This document shows positions 1 to 12,479 of a stretch of DNA of 64,000 nt, piece by piece. The DNA lies in assembly GCA_028673005.1 (NCBI GenBank), contig CM054117.1, positions 33,700,561 to 33,764,560 of the forward strand, in the 5' to 3' direction. The stretch comes from Tanypteryx hageni (Eukaryota > Arthropoda > Insecta > Odonata > Petaluridae). The notes under the pieces are model-generated. The model did not search any database. It was not told the origin of the DNA and worked only from the letters and a program-made list of their open reading frames with translations. The first letter of the stretch is position 1, and every line of letters begins with the position of its first letter. The translations under genes and the position numbers were made by a program.

Positions 1-1199
1 GAAAAATTTATACGTTGAGACCAATGATCATTTTCAAACACGAAAGAAAGGGGATTGTCACGGGTTAAAAGAATCGTTTCTTATAAATACTACGCAAACT
101 TTTTCTTAATTTTCGTTGCTGTAAACATAATTTTTTACGGTGAAAGGAATGATAAAAGGTCTCTATATTTTTTACGCCAATATAAAGAAGTAAAGCATCG
201 CGAAGTTCTGTTTCTTTGGAGAATAAATTTGAAACCGACAAGTGGTCACAATTTACTTTAAGTATACCAATTAGATTGCCGTGGTGTTTCACATTAATTT
301 GCTTTGCACGGCGGTGTCTCTAAGGAAAATAAATTTCAATCCTCCAAACTGCTACAATTTATTTTAAAGAATCAGTATTAGGTTTCCATGGTACTTCCAA
401 TTAATTTATTTTTCCTCGGATTTTTTTATTTTAAATTTTGAACGGCGTAAAATATCTTTAGCGCAGTGAAATAAATATCGATAAAATGAATATTTTTATT
501 TTAACAATACTTAGCAAAACTATTCATCGGCAGTGCCTTCACATAGCCATTAAAAATAAAAAAATGTGCGAAGGCGTCGGTTCAAGGTATTTATATGGAA
601 TGCGCCTTTTTTATTAAATTAATACGAATTTTCGGAATTTATATTCACAATATAAGACGCTTGATTTTCTTCTCCTTCGGATCATTTTGTTTCGTTCCGA
701 GGATTAATTTCTATTTTGATCTCCGGCTTCCTTCCTCTAGTGGCATCGCCATGGTACGAATTCGCTAATTCAAGAAGTCTTTATTGCGCGGAAGCCGTGC
801 TTTACACCTAATCGCGAAAGCTGTGAATCGTTTCTTTTTTCTTTCTTGAAGGCTGCCGCCGCGTTGTCCGCCGTTTTTACTACCGGACCTTCAAAACAAT
901 GAATCGACGGGGAGAAAAATTAACGCGACATCTTTTCCGAGCAGAAAAAAAAAACAAAAAACAAAAGAAAAAAAACAAGAGCAAAACAATTCCTCCATCT
1001 CGAGGGACTATTCGAATATTTTTTTTATCTCTTCTTCCACGAGACTTTTTTTAACGCACGCGAGTCCTTTATTTCCAGAGACTAGATACATCTGGATACG
1101 TAAAAAAGGATTCACCGTCGTATTTGGACCACATTCCGTGCGTCCGCTTCCATTTTTACAGTTTCGTTTTTTTTTGGTCGCAAAGCGCGGCGGGGGGAT
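1..1199. other. AT-rich non-coding sequence
   Basis: No frame with protein-like composition and no repeat that I recognise. An A-rich patch with CAAAA/AAAAC runs lies at about 945-990. The short open frames here have no recognisable domain. Confidence 0.6.
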
Positions 1200-1595
1200 T
1201 TCGGAAGATTGGATACGAGTCGAGGGAGGCGAGTAAAAAAGCGGGACAACAATGGGTAACTAAGGTAAACGCTACGGGAGGGAGAGAGAGAGAGATGGGG
1301 GAGTAGGGAAAGAAGGAAGGGCTACTATGAGAGAAGTATGGTGCAAGCGATGAGATGGACGAGATATAGGGAAATGAAGGCGAAGAGTAGAAAGAGAAGA
1401 GAATGGAGGAGAGAGAGATGGAAATCTTGGGATCGTATAAGGAAGACAAAAACAGGGCAGAAATAATGGAGTGGTATTATGAGGAATCGGATGGTGTGTG
1501 TGAGTTAGAGAGAGAGAGAGGGAGGGAGAGAGAAAGCGAGATGGCAGAGACACGCGAGAAATACGAGGAAGGCGTAAGAGACGAGGAAAATTCAT
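1200..1595. repeat. Purine-rich (GA)n tract
   Basis: The plus strand is dominated by A and G, with several pure GA runs (for example near 1271-1290 and 1514-1535). Open frames on both strands here (about 60 to 107 codons) are Ser/Leu/Pro-rich or Glu/Arg-rich translations of the same low-complexity DNA and are not genes. Confidence 0.8.
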
Positions 1596-2021
1596 TGGCC
1601 ATTATACGAGAACGATACAGAGGCATTAAATCTAGATGTGTTGTTCGAGACAGTCGGGACTTTGGGAATCGCAGTATGTATGCATTGTTATCGCCAAAAC
1701 GTTTTCGTCCTCGGTTTTAGGAACCGGGCGGTTTCTTTCTTTCCATTCAAATTAGGGAATTAAATATAGCATCGGTCGCATATTTATTATATACAGGGCT
1801 CGACAAATTTTCTAAAAAACTAGGCGCCAGCTCCAAAACCTAGGAGCCAGCGGAGACGTAACATAATTTTGCGGATATTTTTTATCGTAGTCAGAAAAAT
1901 AAATCTTTAATAATTTAGACACGAATTTGCTACAATAATTAAGCCATGCAAATTTATTTCTGTCCCATTATGTAACAGAATATAACAAGTAGGGCTGTAC
2001 ACGGGTTTCCCGTAGTACAGA

Positions 2022-3003
2022 AGTGCTTTTCGTCAAATTCGCCCAAGTATAATCGTATACTAATGTATTTGCTTTGAAATCAGAAAATTGTTTTTCTTTA
2101 TATTGTGGTAGCCCTGCATTTTAGATCCATTCTAAACATATTCATTTCGTTTTCCCATTCTGTACTCGCCCTACAAACGAAATTTCTCTAAAATCCCTTA
2201 AGCTAATACCTTCCAAATTCATAGTTACCGAAAAATTCTAACCTTGATATTGTGGTAGCCTTGTTTAGTAGATACGGTTGAAATATAACATTTTGCTTAT
2301 TTATTTATATGCAGACTATACACACCACATTTGGTTAAAATCCATACGGTCAGTTCTCTATAAATACGTGTAAAAGAAATATCATTGAACTTTTTACTGT
2401 GGTAGCTCTGCTCTTTAGCTCCGCTTTAAAAATCTTGATTTCATTATGATATGTTGTAGGAATCTTATATGCAAAATTTAGTTGAAACCCGTATAGCCAA
2501 TTCCCTCCAAATCCATTATTACTGAAATAGTTTAATTGGAAATTGTGGCACCACTGTTTTCCTGATACGGTCCAAATATTCTGTTATGGTTTAGTATATA
2601 TGTGACATTATAAATACTAAATTTCGTTAAAATTGATTCTGAAAATTTAACACAAATACGTGTAAAATGAATTTTTTTATTAATTTAATTGTGTCAGTCC
2701 TGATTTCTATATCTACACAGAACGTATTGATTTTGTTTTTCTATATTGCACACTTTCATACAAAATTTTTCTGAAATCGGTCCTGCCCATTCCTTCCGAT
2801 TTCATAATTACCGAAAAGTTAAACTTTGCAATTGTGGCACCTCTGTGGAGTCGTTCCGGTTCAAATATGTCACCTTGGTCATTATGCGAACATTCTACGT
2901 ACCTAATTTGGTTGAAATCGGTTCAGCTAATTCTTTTCTGATATATGCGTACGGACGGACATCACAAAGATAATAGTGCTTTTCAGCAATGACGAAAAGC
3001 ACT
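2022..3003. mobile_element. Tandem-repeat element with terminal inverted repeat and 3' hairpin (Helentron-like?)
   Basis: A 14-bp repeat AGTGCTTTTCGTCA at 2022-2035 recurs inverted at 2990-3003. At the right end the same sequence also forms a hairpin: AGTGCTTTTC at 2975-2984 pairs with GAAAAGCACT at 2994-3003 across a 9-nt loop. Between the ends lie about six degenerate 143-147-bp units. An ACGGACGGAC motif sits at about 2951-2960, just before the hairpin. A left repeat matching a right terminal stem-loop, with internal repeats, resembles the subterminal-repeat architecture of Helentron-associated elements such as DINE-1. That class assignment is an inference. No coding capacity is seen. Confidence 0.6.
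2102..2975. repeat. Degenerate tandem array, period about 146 bp, six units
   Basis: An anchor ATTGTGGYAGC-like block recurs at 2102, 2249, 2396, 2542, 2688 and 2831, so successive spacings are 147, 147, 146, 146 and 143 bp. A second block (AATTT..TTGAAATC followed by a CCAATTCCTTC-like segment and a TACCGAAA-like segment) recurs at a fixed offset in each unit. Units differ by many substitutions, so the array is old. It lies wholly inside the element with ends at 2022 and 3003. Confidence 0.8.
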
Positions 3004-3405
3004 AATAAAATGAGCCTTATACATCTGAAAAAGTCTAAAGATATTCTGAAAACGTAGTTTACGAACGAAAATTTGCACTTATTTTCAGGAACTTGAATGC
3101 TTCCGACGGATATATTATATTTCGCTGCTCCTACTGCTGAGCCTGACAGTACAATATGACTACACTATGTGTAACCAAAACCTAACTGTAGCACGCATAT
3201 TGCAATATCTAGGCGCCAGCATATAAATCTTAGGCGGCATGGCGACTGAGATTTTTCGATCCCTGTATTGCAAGATAGGTATTCTTGCTACAGTCCTCGT
3301 GAGCGTATCAGTTGATCGCTTGTCTATTCCAAGTAGCACAAGGCGGTGTACGCATTCATACGACGAATGTTAGTTTTATTTCCGCTGCCACGCGATACAG
3401 TAAAC

Positions 3406-3730
3406 CAGGGGCGGGCTACCAACGGCTCACGGGCCGTATGCGACCGCTCGAGAGCATTTTATGCGGCCCGTGAAACTAATTGTAAGATGAAAAACCGAAC
3501 CTTAAAACTTCATAAATAAAATTGTTTTTTGGCGTTATTATCACAATAAAACCTTTGATTTCGAAAATTTAGCCCTCAACTCCTTATTTACTTGATTTTC
3601 AATTATCTAATCACTTATCTAATCATTTAATCTTATGCTCCTGAAGCATAGGGAAATTAACACCGCGACCCGCCGAAGCGGTCGCAACTACCGATGTGGC
3701 CCGCCGTGCAGTTAAGGTAGCCCGCCCCTT
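3406..3730. mobile_element. hAT MITE with perfect 8-bp target duplication
   Basis: Terminal repeats are CAGGGGCGGGCTACC at the left and GGTAGCCCGCCCCTT at the right, inverted with one terminal mismatch. The 8-bp direct repeat CAGTAAAC flanks the element at 3398-3405 and 3731-3738. Subterminal GGCCCG-type motifs occur on both sides. Eight-bp duplications with CAG-starting ends are diagnostic of hAT elements. The 325-bp length and lack of coding sequence make it non-autonomous. Confidence 0.9.
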
Positions 3731-3738
3731 CAGTAAAC

Positions 3739-6700
3739 CCTTGTTCTCCGTCGCGTATTTGATCATATATGGTTAAACAAACGCGGAGCTTATTTATGCA
3801 ACACGTGCGTATAAAATTTAATACGTAAACGGTCCTGAATAGGGGTCGCGACGAATTTTACGCATGCATGAGACGTCGGGAAGCTCGTAACCTACCCGAA
3901 CGCGTGATTCTTTCCCTGTGAGGTATTAAATCCGCACAACGCGGGTTTTGCCCAACTCGACCTTTTCGTAGACGCAATCCGCGCGTTGCGGAAGTGGGGT
4001 CGACCGTATTTCAATTCGTATCAAGCTCGCCAGGTTTGTTTTTGGAGCCAACTAAATTTATCGATGGAATACAGACAATAAAACAACTGCGACGATGGGC
4101 CTTTCATCCGAGAGGAAAAAATAAAACCAAGGAATAAAAAGACGTAGCTTAAAAAAAAGAGAAAACTATAGATTTTTGAAAACCCTCGGGAATAGATTCA
4201 AAACGACCGATACGGATGAAGAAAATAGAGCGATAAAAACGGTCTCTTTTATAAAAAAAAGGAAATTACGACGAGCTGCGCAAAGAGGGAAAGATGTAAG
4301 TAAACGAGGGATCTTTATGCATATATTTTTATCATTTTAGAAACGAGGAAAATGCGTGTCGAGAGGAGGATCGGCTGGGAGAATGGAAGATGACAATAAT
4401 ACATGCAACGAAAAAAAATTAGGAAATGCTAACGCAGGCAAGGAGAAGAGAGTCGAGGAGCGGTTGAAAGGCATATAACTTTTGCGATTCATAATAAAGC
4501 GAACGGGAAAGGAGGAGATAAGAAGATAAGGGGGCAATAACAAAATTTACGATTGAGAGGACGGGGGAGATGAGAGAGGGGAAGGGAGGAGGGAGACGTG
4601 AAGGGAATGGGAGACGGGAAAAAAGAGGATGTTTTGAGGTTTTTTGGAAGACGGTAAAAAAAAGGGACGGAGCCTATTGAGGATGGGGAATGCGGAGTAA
4701 TGCGAGATAAAGAACGGAAAACAGGAAAGGGAATGGAGTGAACACGAAAAGGGATGCGGAGTTTAGTCATTTATCCTCGGAAATTTCAACAACAGACGCC
4801 TCAGCGTTGTTATAGTTTACCTGACGCTTTGCTCGCGTTTCGTTACCTATTTAAGTACAATGAAAAGGCACTAATCGAAGAGGCACTTGGAGCAAAAATT
4901 TAACACTGATGATGAAAAAAAGAACCCTCGGTTTCACTGTGAAACCGGTCGTTTAGAATTAAATTTGTGGAAGTAACTAATTCTTTTTTTGATGATGAGT
5001 AAATTCCACAGGGTTGAGCCTGACCTCATTATTGATATTAACTCTGATGCTTGGCAAACGGGATCCTTTTAAGTATATCGTGCGATCCGTAAAACTTCTA
5101 GTAAAATCCTGTGTTGAGACAAATTGGAGACGTGGAAAGTCGCGTAAATTCGTTAATAGATGAAAATTAATTTTAGTGCATATTTTTTCCCAGACGTTTC
5201 TGTGAGGATGGTTTTATTAAAAGATTGAAAATCTCTGCCATCTGTTTTAAATACGGAATGCAGTTTTTTAAAATCAATTTTAGTAAGGTGAGTGCTATAA
5301 ATAACGAAGCACCAGTCGTTTATATTTTTGTTCGATCGTTACAATCCATTTAAAATTTGACAGGCAATATAACATTTATATTAAATATATAATATAAAAT
5401 TCTTTAATTTTAAAACATATTAATATATAGATCAATAGCCAATTTAAAAACTGCAATAATTTCTACAATCAGAAGATCAACACCGTCTTCCCAGCTACGA
5501 AAATGTGATTAGGAAGTAAAACAATTGAATACAGGCTCGGATTTTATGTCGCAGGAAAAATCGATTGCTCCCGAGCCTTCATCGATTCTCTCCCAAGAAA
5601 AAAAAACTAAAAAGAAAAATATTACGAAGAATAAATTTGGCGAACAGAATAATTAGAGGATTTAAAAGGGAAAAGAGAAAGATGTATGCACGCGAGAGAA
5701 TTAATCGAGAGAGAGAAGTAAAAAGCTAGATTAGACTCAAGGGGGCCATTCGGCCATAGATTAATAGCATTTTGCAATGGAGATAATTGAATCTAGCAAG
5801 AATTTAAAATCGGAGAGAAGATTAAAAAAAAACAATATTTAACGAGTGATAATTTAAACGCAGAACTTCCTTTATATTAATGAGATTTTAATGTCCGCGG
5901 AAGTTTTATTTATGTATTCCAAAGCCAAAAATCCCAGATTTGGACCTGATATTTAACTCGACACGGAAAAACTCACCCTCTAACATAAAGCATGGATTAA
6001 ATACAAATTGTGAAAAATTAGAACCGAGAGAAATAAACGACGTGACGGGGGAAAAATATGGAGTGATTTTAACTTGATTCGTCCTTGAAGTCAAAAGATG
6101 GTCGAATATGATATACTTTTTGATTTCTCCGTCGTAACTATACAAACCGTAGATTGATTTAGCAAAAAAATTGACCGTAAATAATTTTCATTGGCGTTCT
6201 TCGGGATCACCCATATTGCGTACATGGATTATCTGCGATTGGCTTTCTCATTTATAAATTTTACAAATAGTAGGACCTCTTAATTAACCATCAGCTAAAC
6301 CGTCTGATAATTATGCACAGAATACAAGTCCAGCGTATATTTTTGCTGATAAAGAGTGAAAACGCACGTTTTTATGATGTTCCGCACCTTCTAATGGCCG
6401 GATTCTTCATCGAATGGTGTTAAATGATGTATACAAAAAACAAACTAAGAGGTCTTTCGCATAACTCGTATTAAAAATAACGCATTGAAGGCGACGAAAA
6501 GAAACAGACAAATATTCAACCGACGATTGTACGCTAATACATTCTTGATTTATTTTCTAATGAGAAAACTTTGGATCGTTATTTCTTTCGCTCGTTTCTC
6601 CATTTGCTTTCCCTTATCTCCTTTACGCGCTAGTTTCTCATGCATATTCTTATCTCTTTAGTATCGTTCGATAATTTTACTTTGAGCAAACTTTTTCCTC

Positions 6701-7228
6701 GTACGTCTCAGCCGCCGCACTTCTTCATCCTCCCGATTAAAACTTTCTCCAACTTATCAAAAAAAACTTTCATCTCTTTTACTCCCTTTTTTTACTTTAC
6801 AATTCCTTTCCTTAGATCCGGATCTCTTTAAAGTTTCTCAAAGCAAAATTCTCACCTCGTTCTTTTTTTATTCTTTGATGGCATTTGCCGCTTAACAGTG
6901 CGTCTTTTTTCCCTGCCATTCTATCTATCGTCCCGTCGTCAGCCTTTGCTCCCTGTCAAGTAGTTTCTCTCGCATAAACCTAATGACGGCTTAATCTCTC
7001 CGTCGTTTCTTCTGTCATTCTCAGCCAGCGAGACAACCGAAAACCACTAAATCTTTTTTACTTGACCAATAGTCGTTAATTTTATTAGTATGAATCATTT
7101 TCCCTTACGATAATCTTGCTTCAAATTTGCGTAGATCCTTTTTATTTTATCCTTCTTTTCGTTTTAATTAAAATACATATTGATATATATCTCTCATATA
7201 TAAAATATCGATGTACAAAATGAATTTC
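3739..7228. other. Non-coding sequence with a few low-complexity patches
   Basis: Purine-rich patch at about 4556-4650 and pyrimidine-rich patches at about 6600-6840. AT-rich stretch at about 5380-5450. No gene, RNA or bounded transposon was recognised. The open frame on the minus strand at 4489-4770 is a Phe/Pro/Ser-rich translation of the purine patch. Confidence 0.5.
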
Positions 7229-7480
7229 TTTTAACGATCTGTTGATTCCCTCTGGCCTACGTGCAATGGGTATCTGATCGTGAGAGGTATTGCAATGAAT
7301 AGCTGGTTAGTTTAAAAATTTAGGAAGAAAAGCGATTTCCCAATTAATATTTGACTTAATAATGGATTAATTAAGAATTTTTTTAACGACCTGCTGATTC
7401 CCTCTCGCCTACGTGCAATGAGTATCTAAGAGGTAATGCAATAGCTGGTCAGTTTCAAAAAGTTTGGGAAAAATTACCTC
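7229..7480. repeat. Two-copy direct repeat, period 152 bp
   Basis: The block starting TTTTAACGAtCTGtTGATTC at 7229 recurs at 7381 with few changes, including the shared CCTACGTGCAATG and AGCTGGTtAGTTT segments. The second copy has lost about 10 bp in the middle. It is a local tandem duplication or a diverged satellite pair of unknown origin. Confidence 0.7.
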
Positions 7481-7489
7481 TTCCCATCT

Positions 7490-9247
7490 ATCTTTATTGA
7501 ACATAGAGAAAATTACATTAATCAAGACGTAAATGACATATCAGGTAAATATCGTTTGGATATTAACATTAATCATAATGATTTTTTTATAAGAAGCAAT
7601 TGAAATATATAGCTGTGATAAAATTACTTCAGATTCACGGTCTTCCTACGATTCATTCTTGACAGCGCATTATTCAGCGAAAAAACCAAAAGGTTTATAA
7701 TTATCTTCTTTTGAAAATTATATATACTTGGAGAACTAAAAAAAGGGAGTTATGCGCAAAGATTATATCGAGATGAAAAGTAGGATACATCACCATCCCG
7801 ATCTTTTTGCCATTTTCGTATTAAAGAGAGAGAGAGAGACTTGAAATTTTCAGAGCTAAAACGGATTCCGTATCGATCATAGGCATACATTTACGTTCAG
7901 TATCCTCGGTTAACATTTAACAGTATAGATTTGCGACTACGTTGTATTCATAGTGAAAGGTTTATTGCTTATTAAAATAAATAATAATATTTGCACCAAA
8001 ACTGAACGTACTTAAAAGGAAGTACAATTGGTACGTAGGAAGAACTGGGCGTTATAATCTAGGCATCTAGGAGACGTTTTCCCGACTATGTCTACACATT
8101 GCCTGCAAGTAGATGAATATTGGCAAGTAATACATGACTCAGGAAAGGCGGAATCTCAAAAGGAATTCCATCAATTGTTTCGCAAACAGTGTTTCAGTTG
8201 TGAAGGAGTAATAAATAGCAAGTGCGTATAAATGTCATCTTAAAATTATGTGAAGGGGACGATGAAATATATTCTCTCCCGGGACGCCCAAAATACCTCG
8301 GGTAGCTCGTGCTGTTACGATTTTTATGCGTTGGAAGATGTAATGCTATACCTCGCACCGTTCATCCCTTTATAGTTTAAAGCCAAGGCTGAATGGTGTG
8401 TATAAAATTTTCAAACATTTTAGATTCCATTTTTATAAATTACCGATTTTTAATTTCCGCGTTACATAGTAAATGGGGTAATTAATTATTGCAAGAGTCT
8501 GTTGTTTTTAAAAATGCACTTTTGAAGATTTGTTCGCAGTCCACGGGTGAATTGCGAATAAATGGGAGCTCGATATGATCTTTTGCTTCGTAAAATGGAT
8601 GTCCTAGCATGGTGGAGTTTCTCAATAGTTATCTCATGGAAATCGTTTATTAATTAACATGTCCGAAAGGCTTGCTGATACTTTCCAACAATAACTAAAA
8701 GCGGAAGCTAGATGTGTAAGAAGAAGATCCGTCCTTCTGAAAATGTCGGAAAAATAAAGTGACTCTTGGTAAGTGTGTCGAATGAGTAAATAGCCTAGAA
8801 CAGTGATTCTCACTATCATCTGTATTCGTTTATGGACCACCCACTAGAATAGAATGTAGTTGAAGATTCCTTTAGGCAGTGAGTACAACAATCCCAGCTA
8901 AATTGCAGCCGCATCTTGCCTTTAAAGCCACCTATACAGCAATCCCACGAACCACGACTAGGGAAGAAAGAGAGGGAAGAACTGTCCACTAAAATTGCAT
9001 ACAGCGAGAGGAGGAGATTACTGGGGGAGATAACGGAACGGGAACAAAGAAACAGAAAACGAAAGAATGAGCCTGAGAGATAGAGAGAGGAGGGGATGGG
9101 AGGGAGGCCGCCATTTGGTCCCTTGGCCTTTTGTTGCGTTGCGATATATCGGGCTAAAGATTTAAGAGAGATCGGAAGAGAGATGATTGTGGGAGACGTC
9201 GGGGTAAAAAGATCGAAGATGAGATGGCGATAATAGGGCCTGTGATA
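7490..9247. other. Non-coding sequence
   Basis: No coding or bounded repeat structure was recognised. A short (GA)n run occurs near 7827-7841 and a purine-rich patch at about 8990-9110. Confidence 0.5.
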
Positions 9248-10101
9248 AGGGTTCCAATAAACCGAAATTTTCGCTAACAGGTTTTTCGGTTAAAGATAGG
9301 CATCTAACCGGTTAACCGGTAAAAATGAGACCCTCCATTAATTTTTAGAAATGTTAATTTAAATGAATTTCAAAGGAATACAAGGAAAACTGCTTAGTTT
9401 TGGCTGCAAACGAATTTTTAAAAAGAAATCGAAGCTCATTCAATGTTTGGTAAAAGAAAATGTTTAACGGAATACTTGAAAGAAAAAAAAGGCATTTTAT
9501 ATGATTTAAAAATAAAACTTTATAAATAAACGGCATTCAATGTTTCGTATGTACAAAAAAATTACTGTTTGTACAAAAGCACAAAAAATACAAGAAAAAA
9601 ATATTTATTAATGTTTGAAAAAATAATGTTTTAGGAATAGGAGAGCATAAAGTGTTTCGTATTTCATAGAACTACGAATTTTGGTCGAAAAGCTATTGGT
9701 CGCAGAAAAAACCCGTTCACTGGCTGTAGAAGTAGGCTGAATATTGAATATCCCACTACTAACTCACCAGTCCCGTGATGTACCAAAAAATAAATAAACG
9801 ACTTTAAAAATAGTTTTTCGTCGTTTCCCTAAAAATCCATTCCAACAGTTCACAAACCCTGGTGTTTTAAATAATTTTTTATGAAATAACACAGGCCTGG
9901 AGGGGGTCCTCTAAGAATACCTATACCTATTTATTTCGGCAAATTTTTTCACTCGGATTTTTGAAAACTGATTATGGCCAGCATTTTTTCTCCCTTCAAA
10001 AAATTCGGTTAATCGAACACAAGTAACCGGTTAACGAATAGTAAGAAAATTCTAAAAATAACCGGTTAACTGGGTGAGGTAAAAACCTGTTTGGAAGCCC
10101 T
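9248..10101 (-). mobile_element. Internally deleted hAT transposon
   Basis: The ends are imperfect inverted repeats: AGGGTTCCAATAAACCG at the left and, read on the minus strand, AGGGCTTCCAAACAGG at the right. Both subterminal regions are rich in the palindrome ACCGGTTAACCGGT (about 9303-9322, 10026-10036 and 10061-10070), which are plausible transposase binding repeats. A minus-strand hAT transposase C-terminus lies inside. At about 0.85 kb the copy lacks most of a transposase of usual length (roughly 600 residues), so it is an internal-deletion derivative. No clean 8-bp target duplication was found. Confidence 0.75.
9608..9763 (-). pseudogene. hAT transposase C-terminal dimerisation region (fragment)
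   Basis: Reading the minus strand from about 9763 to a TAA stop at 9608-9610 gives a peptide containing NIQPTSTASERVFSATNSFS, then TKIRSSMKYETLYALLFLKHYF. This matches the hAT dimerisation motif, in which a P-[AT]-[ST]-x-x-[SP]-E-R-x-F-S core is followed by a basic R-S/R-x-L stretch and a hydrophobic LLFL block. A stop lies just upstream in the same frame, and no BED zinc finger or DDE region is left, so it is dead. It sits at the 3' end of the deleted transposon at 9248-10101, in the expected position. The family is confident from the motif; the subfamily was not assigned. Confidence 0.85.
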
Positions 10102-12479
10102 AATCTGTGAAAAACGGAGGAATCGGAGACGGCGCAAAACCTCCCTTTCGCAAGGCAAATGCGACGAATTTCCCTTGAGACGAATTTGACTCGCGAAGAA
10201 TTTGACACGCGACGAATTTCCCGCGACGAATTGACGGTACACCTTTCTAAAGATAGTCCAGCCCTGTATGTGTCGTCTGGGGGGGGGGGGGGGGACGTTT
10301 TTGCCGCGACATGAAGTGGGCGTTCCTTTCCTGTCTAAGGAGACATTAAATGAAGGGTTTTCATTGGAACGGGGAAGGATGGGGAAAGGGTTGGGTCTGA
10401 GAGAGAGAGAGGGATAAAGAAGAGGAGGAAAAGAGAGAATGGAAAGAGATGGGGTGAGAGAACAGGGAATGAAAAAGAGGCAGGGAGGAGCCGAATCAGC
10501 AAACTAAGCGTTTCTAAGGAGACTGGGTATCCGGATCGTTGGGCGGGGGTGGTTTGGAATGTCGCCTGCTTAGGTGTGGGGGAGAGAAGTGGTTTGGGTT
10601 ATTGAATGTAACCCGCCGTTGAATATATTCTTCGGCAGCACACCACATCCTTGGCGCCGTGCTCTTGCCTACTGTGGATGTGTGCGTGTGTGTTTGTGTG
10701 TATACCTACCTGCCCTTTCTTGTTCGGTTGTTTCTCGGTTTTTAAGTACGTCTCTTCCTACATTCCACCTCCCTACACCCAACTCCCGACCTCCTTCCCA
10801 TTCTCCTGTTCGTATCTTCCCACCCACCCCCTCCCTTACGATTCCTCCATTCTTTCTTTTATCCCCGGGTATTCGGATTTCTCGCGCTGCGGTCGTGTCC
10901 CCGTCGCTCCTGGATGCGTTTAAATCGCTCTCTCGGACGCTTTTTTTCCCGCGATGCGTGATTGTTTATTTTTTCACCAAAACTTCTCGAGAGGAGGAAG
11001 ACGGGAGGGGGGGGGGGAGAAGAATGTAAGTTGGAAGGAGGGGTGGGGATTGATTTGTGCAAGGTTTCGAGTGTTTGCGTGTTGAAGGTGCCGAAGTTGG
11101 GTGGGTAAAGGGGAAGGAGAAAGACGATTTTGGGGTTGGGGAAATCTGCTGAAAAAAAGGAATTATCTCCCGTTTCCTCGACGAGTGAAGGTTTTATCTG
11201 GTGCTAATGTGTTTCTTATTACGGGTTAGGGGGCTGGGGAGGAGAGAGAGGTAGACAGAGAGAAAGAAAGAAAGAGAGAGAAGAGATAGGAGTAATTGAA
11301 TGTTTTGGTATCGGGTATTATACTAAACTTTTTTTATTTTCTTTCTTCGCGTATTCATTTGCATTTGTATAAATTCAAGTGACGGAGAGACCGAATGAAT
11401 TGTTCTTATCCGTTCGTGGATCTCGACCCGAAAATTTTTTTTTCAAGTCTCGTCAAATAATGCGTCGTGAATTTCGCGGATGGAGATAGGGTCGAGGGTG
11501 GATTAAATTTCGCGCCGTTATAATATGCATGCTTTGTTGTTTTGCGGACCGACATTTTTTTATAGTGGAGAATAATTTTTATGGGCGCAGCTTTGGTCCG
11601 CACTCGCGCCGGGAAAAAACACAAGGAAAAAATGCTTTCAGAATTAACAAGTTCAAAATTTCGGTACAAATTATTATTAGCCCGCAGATTTCACAACAAA
11701 TCACTATTAGATGAGGAATATCTCATTTTCAAACAGCTGCTCATGAATAGCGGCACCGGTTTGATCTGACATGTGCATACTGTACGTTTTGCAGAGATGA
11801 ATTTTCTTATCATTTTAATGCTAGGAGACTGAAATCACAAAAAACAAACATTTTTTCAAACGAATTTATCCTCGAACTTCTTTTCTCTACTAGCTATAAA
11901 TGTTTTTGAAAGCCAGCATTTCGTTTTTAAAGCAGCCGAAATTAGCTGTTATTTATCGGTAGCACTTTCTTTGTTCTGTTTTAGAATCTACTATCGGTGA
12001 ATGGCGGCTGACGACGGCTTCTATGTAACCGAAACGGATATCTGGTTTTCCATGTTAATTTGTCAATTTGATCTCAGCTCTCTCTCTTTTTAATTAATTA
12101 AATGAACTGACAGAGCGATAAGTTAGCTTAATAGAAATTCACAACTTACAAAGTGGCTAGAACAGCAACCGTAACTTAATAGAAAAGTTAAATCGTGATC
12201 AAGAACTTTGATGGGATTGTTTTTATTTTCACCCTCTTAATGTTAGACACTTCTTTAAGTAACCTCCGTATCGGGAATTGTCGCAGTTTTCCGAAGATTT
12301 GGCGAAGGAATAGACTCCTCAAAACACTCGAGAATTTAGTTCACAAAAATTCTGCTTATTGGAGGTTTCTCCGCAATACATTCCCTCTCGGATGCGATCC
12401 TTTAAGTACCCTGCGACAATTGGACTCTTACCAAATTCGCCATTACTTTTTTCGCAACCAAAACCCTTCACAATCAAAC
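10102..12479. other. Non-coding sequence with G-rich, purine-rich and pyrimidine-rich patches
   Basis: Purine-rich at about 10382-10480 and 11220-11290; pyrimidine-rich at about 10740-10860. The open frames of up to 151 codons at 10574-11029 are Pro/Ser-rich low-complexity translations. Nothing else was recognised from 11300 to 12480. Confidence 0.5.
10279..10294 (+). repeat. (G)16 homopolymer
   Basis: Sixteen consecutive G bases. The length is likely to vary and may be affected by sequencing error. Confidence 0.95.

Larger units (their letters stand above)
1794..3265. mobile_element. hAT-type inverted-repeat element, hosting a second element
   Basis: The left end begins CAGGGCTCGACAAATTTTC and the right end, read on the minus strand, begins CAGGGATCGAAAAATCTCAG. 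Subterminal AGGCGCCAG occurs near both ends (about 1830 and 3209), so the inverted repeat extends roughly 60 bp with mismatches. The CAGGG start is typical of hAT non-autonomous elements, but I could not find a convincing 8-bp target duplication, so the superfamily is an inference. Most of the interior is a separate tandem-repeat element at 2022-3003. No transposase is visible. It is probably a short non-autonomous copy that was enlarged by that later insertion. Confidence 0.6.

Noticed and set aside
2102..2975. CRISPR-like array
   Set aside because: The repeats are long, degenerate and without conserved-repeat/variable-spacer alternation; they lie inside a eukaryotic transposon.
1794..3265. 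8-bp hAT target duplication at the outer element
   Set aside because: The flanks ATTATATA and TATTGCAA do not match well enough.
10574..11062. Overlapping open frames up to 151 codons
   Set aside because: Pro/Ser-rich, several frames open together, no domain or start context to favour one.
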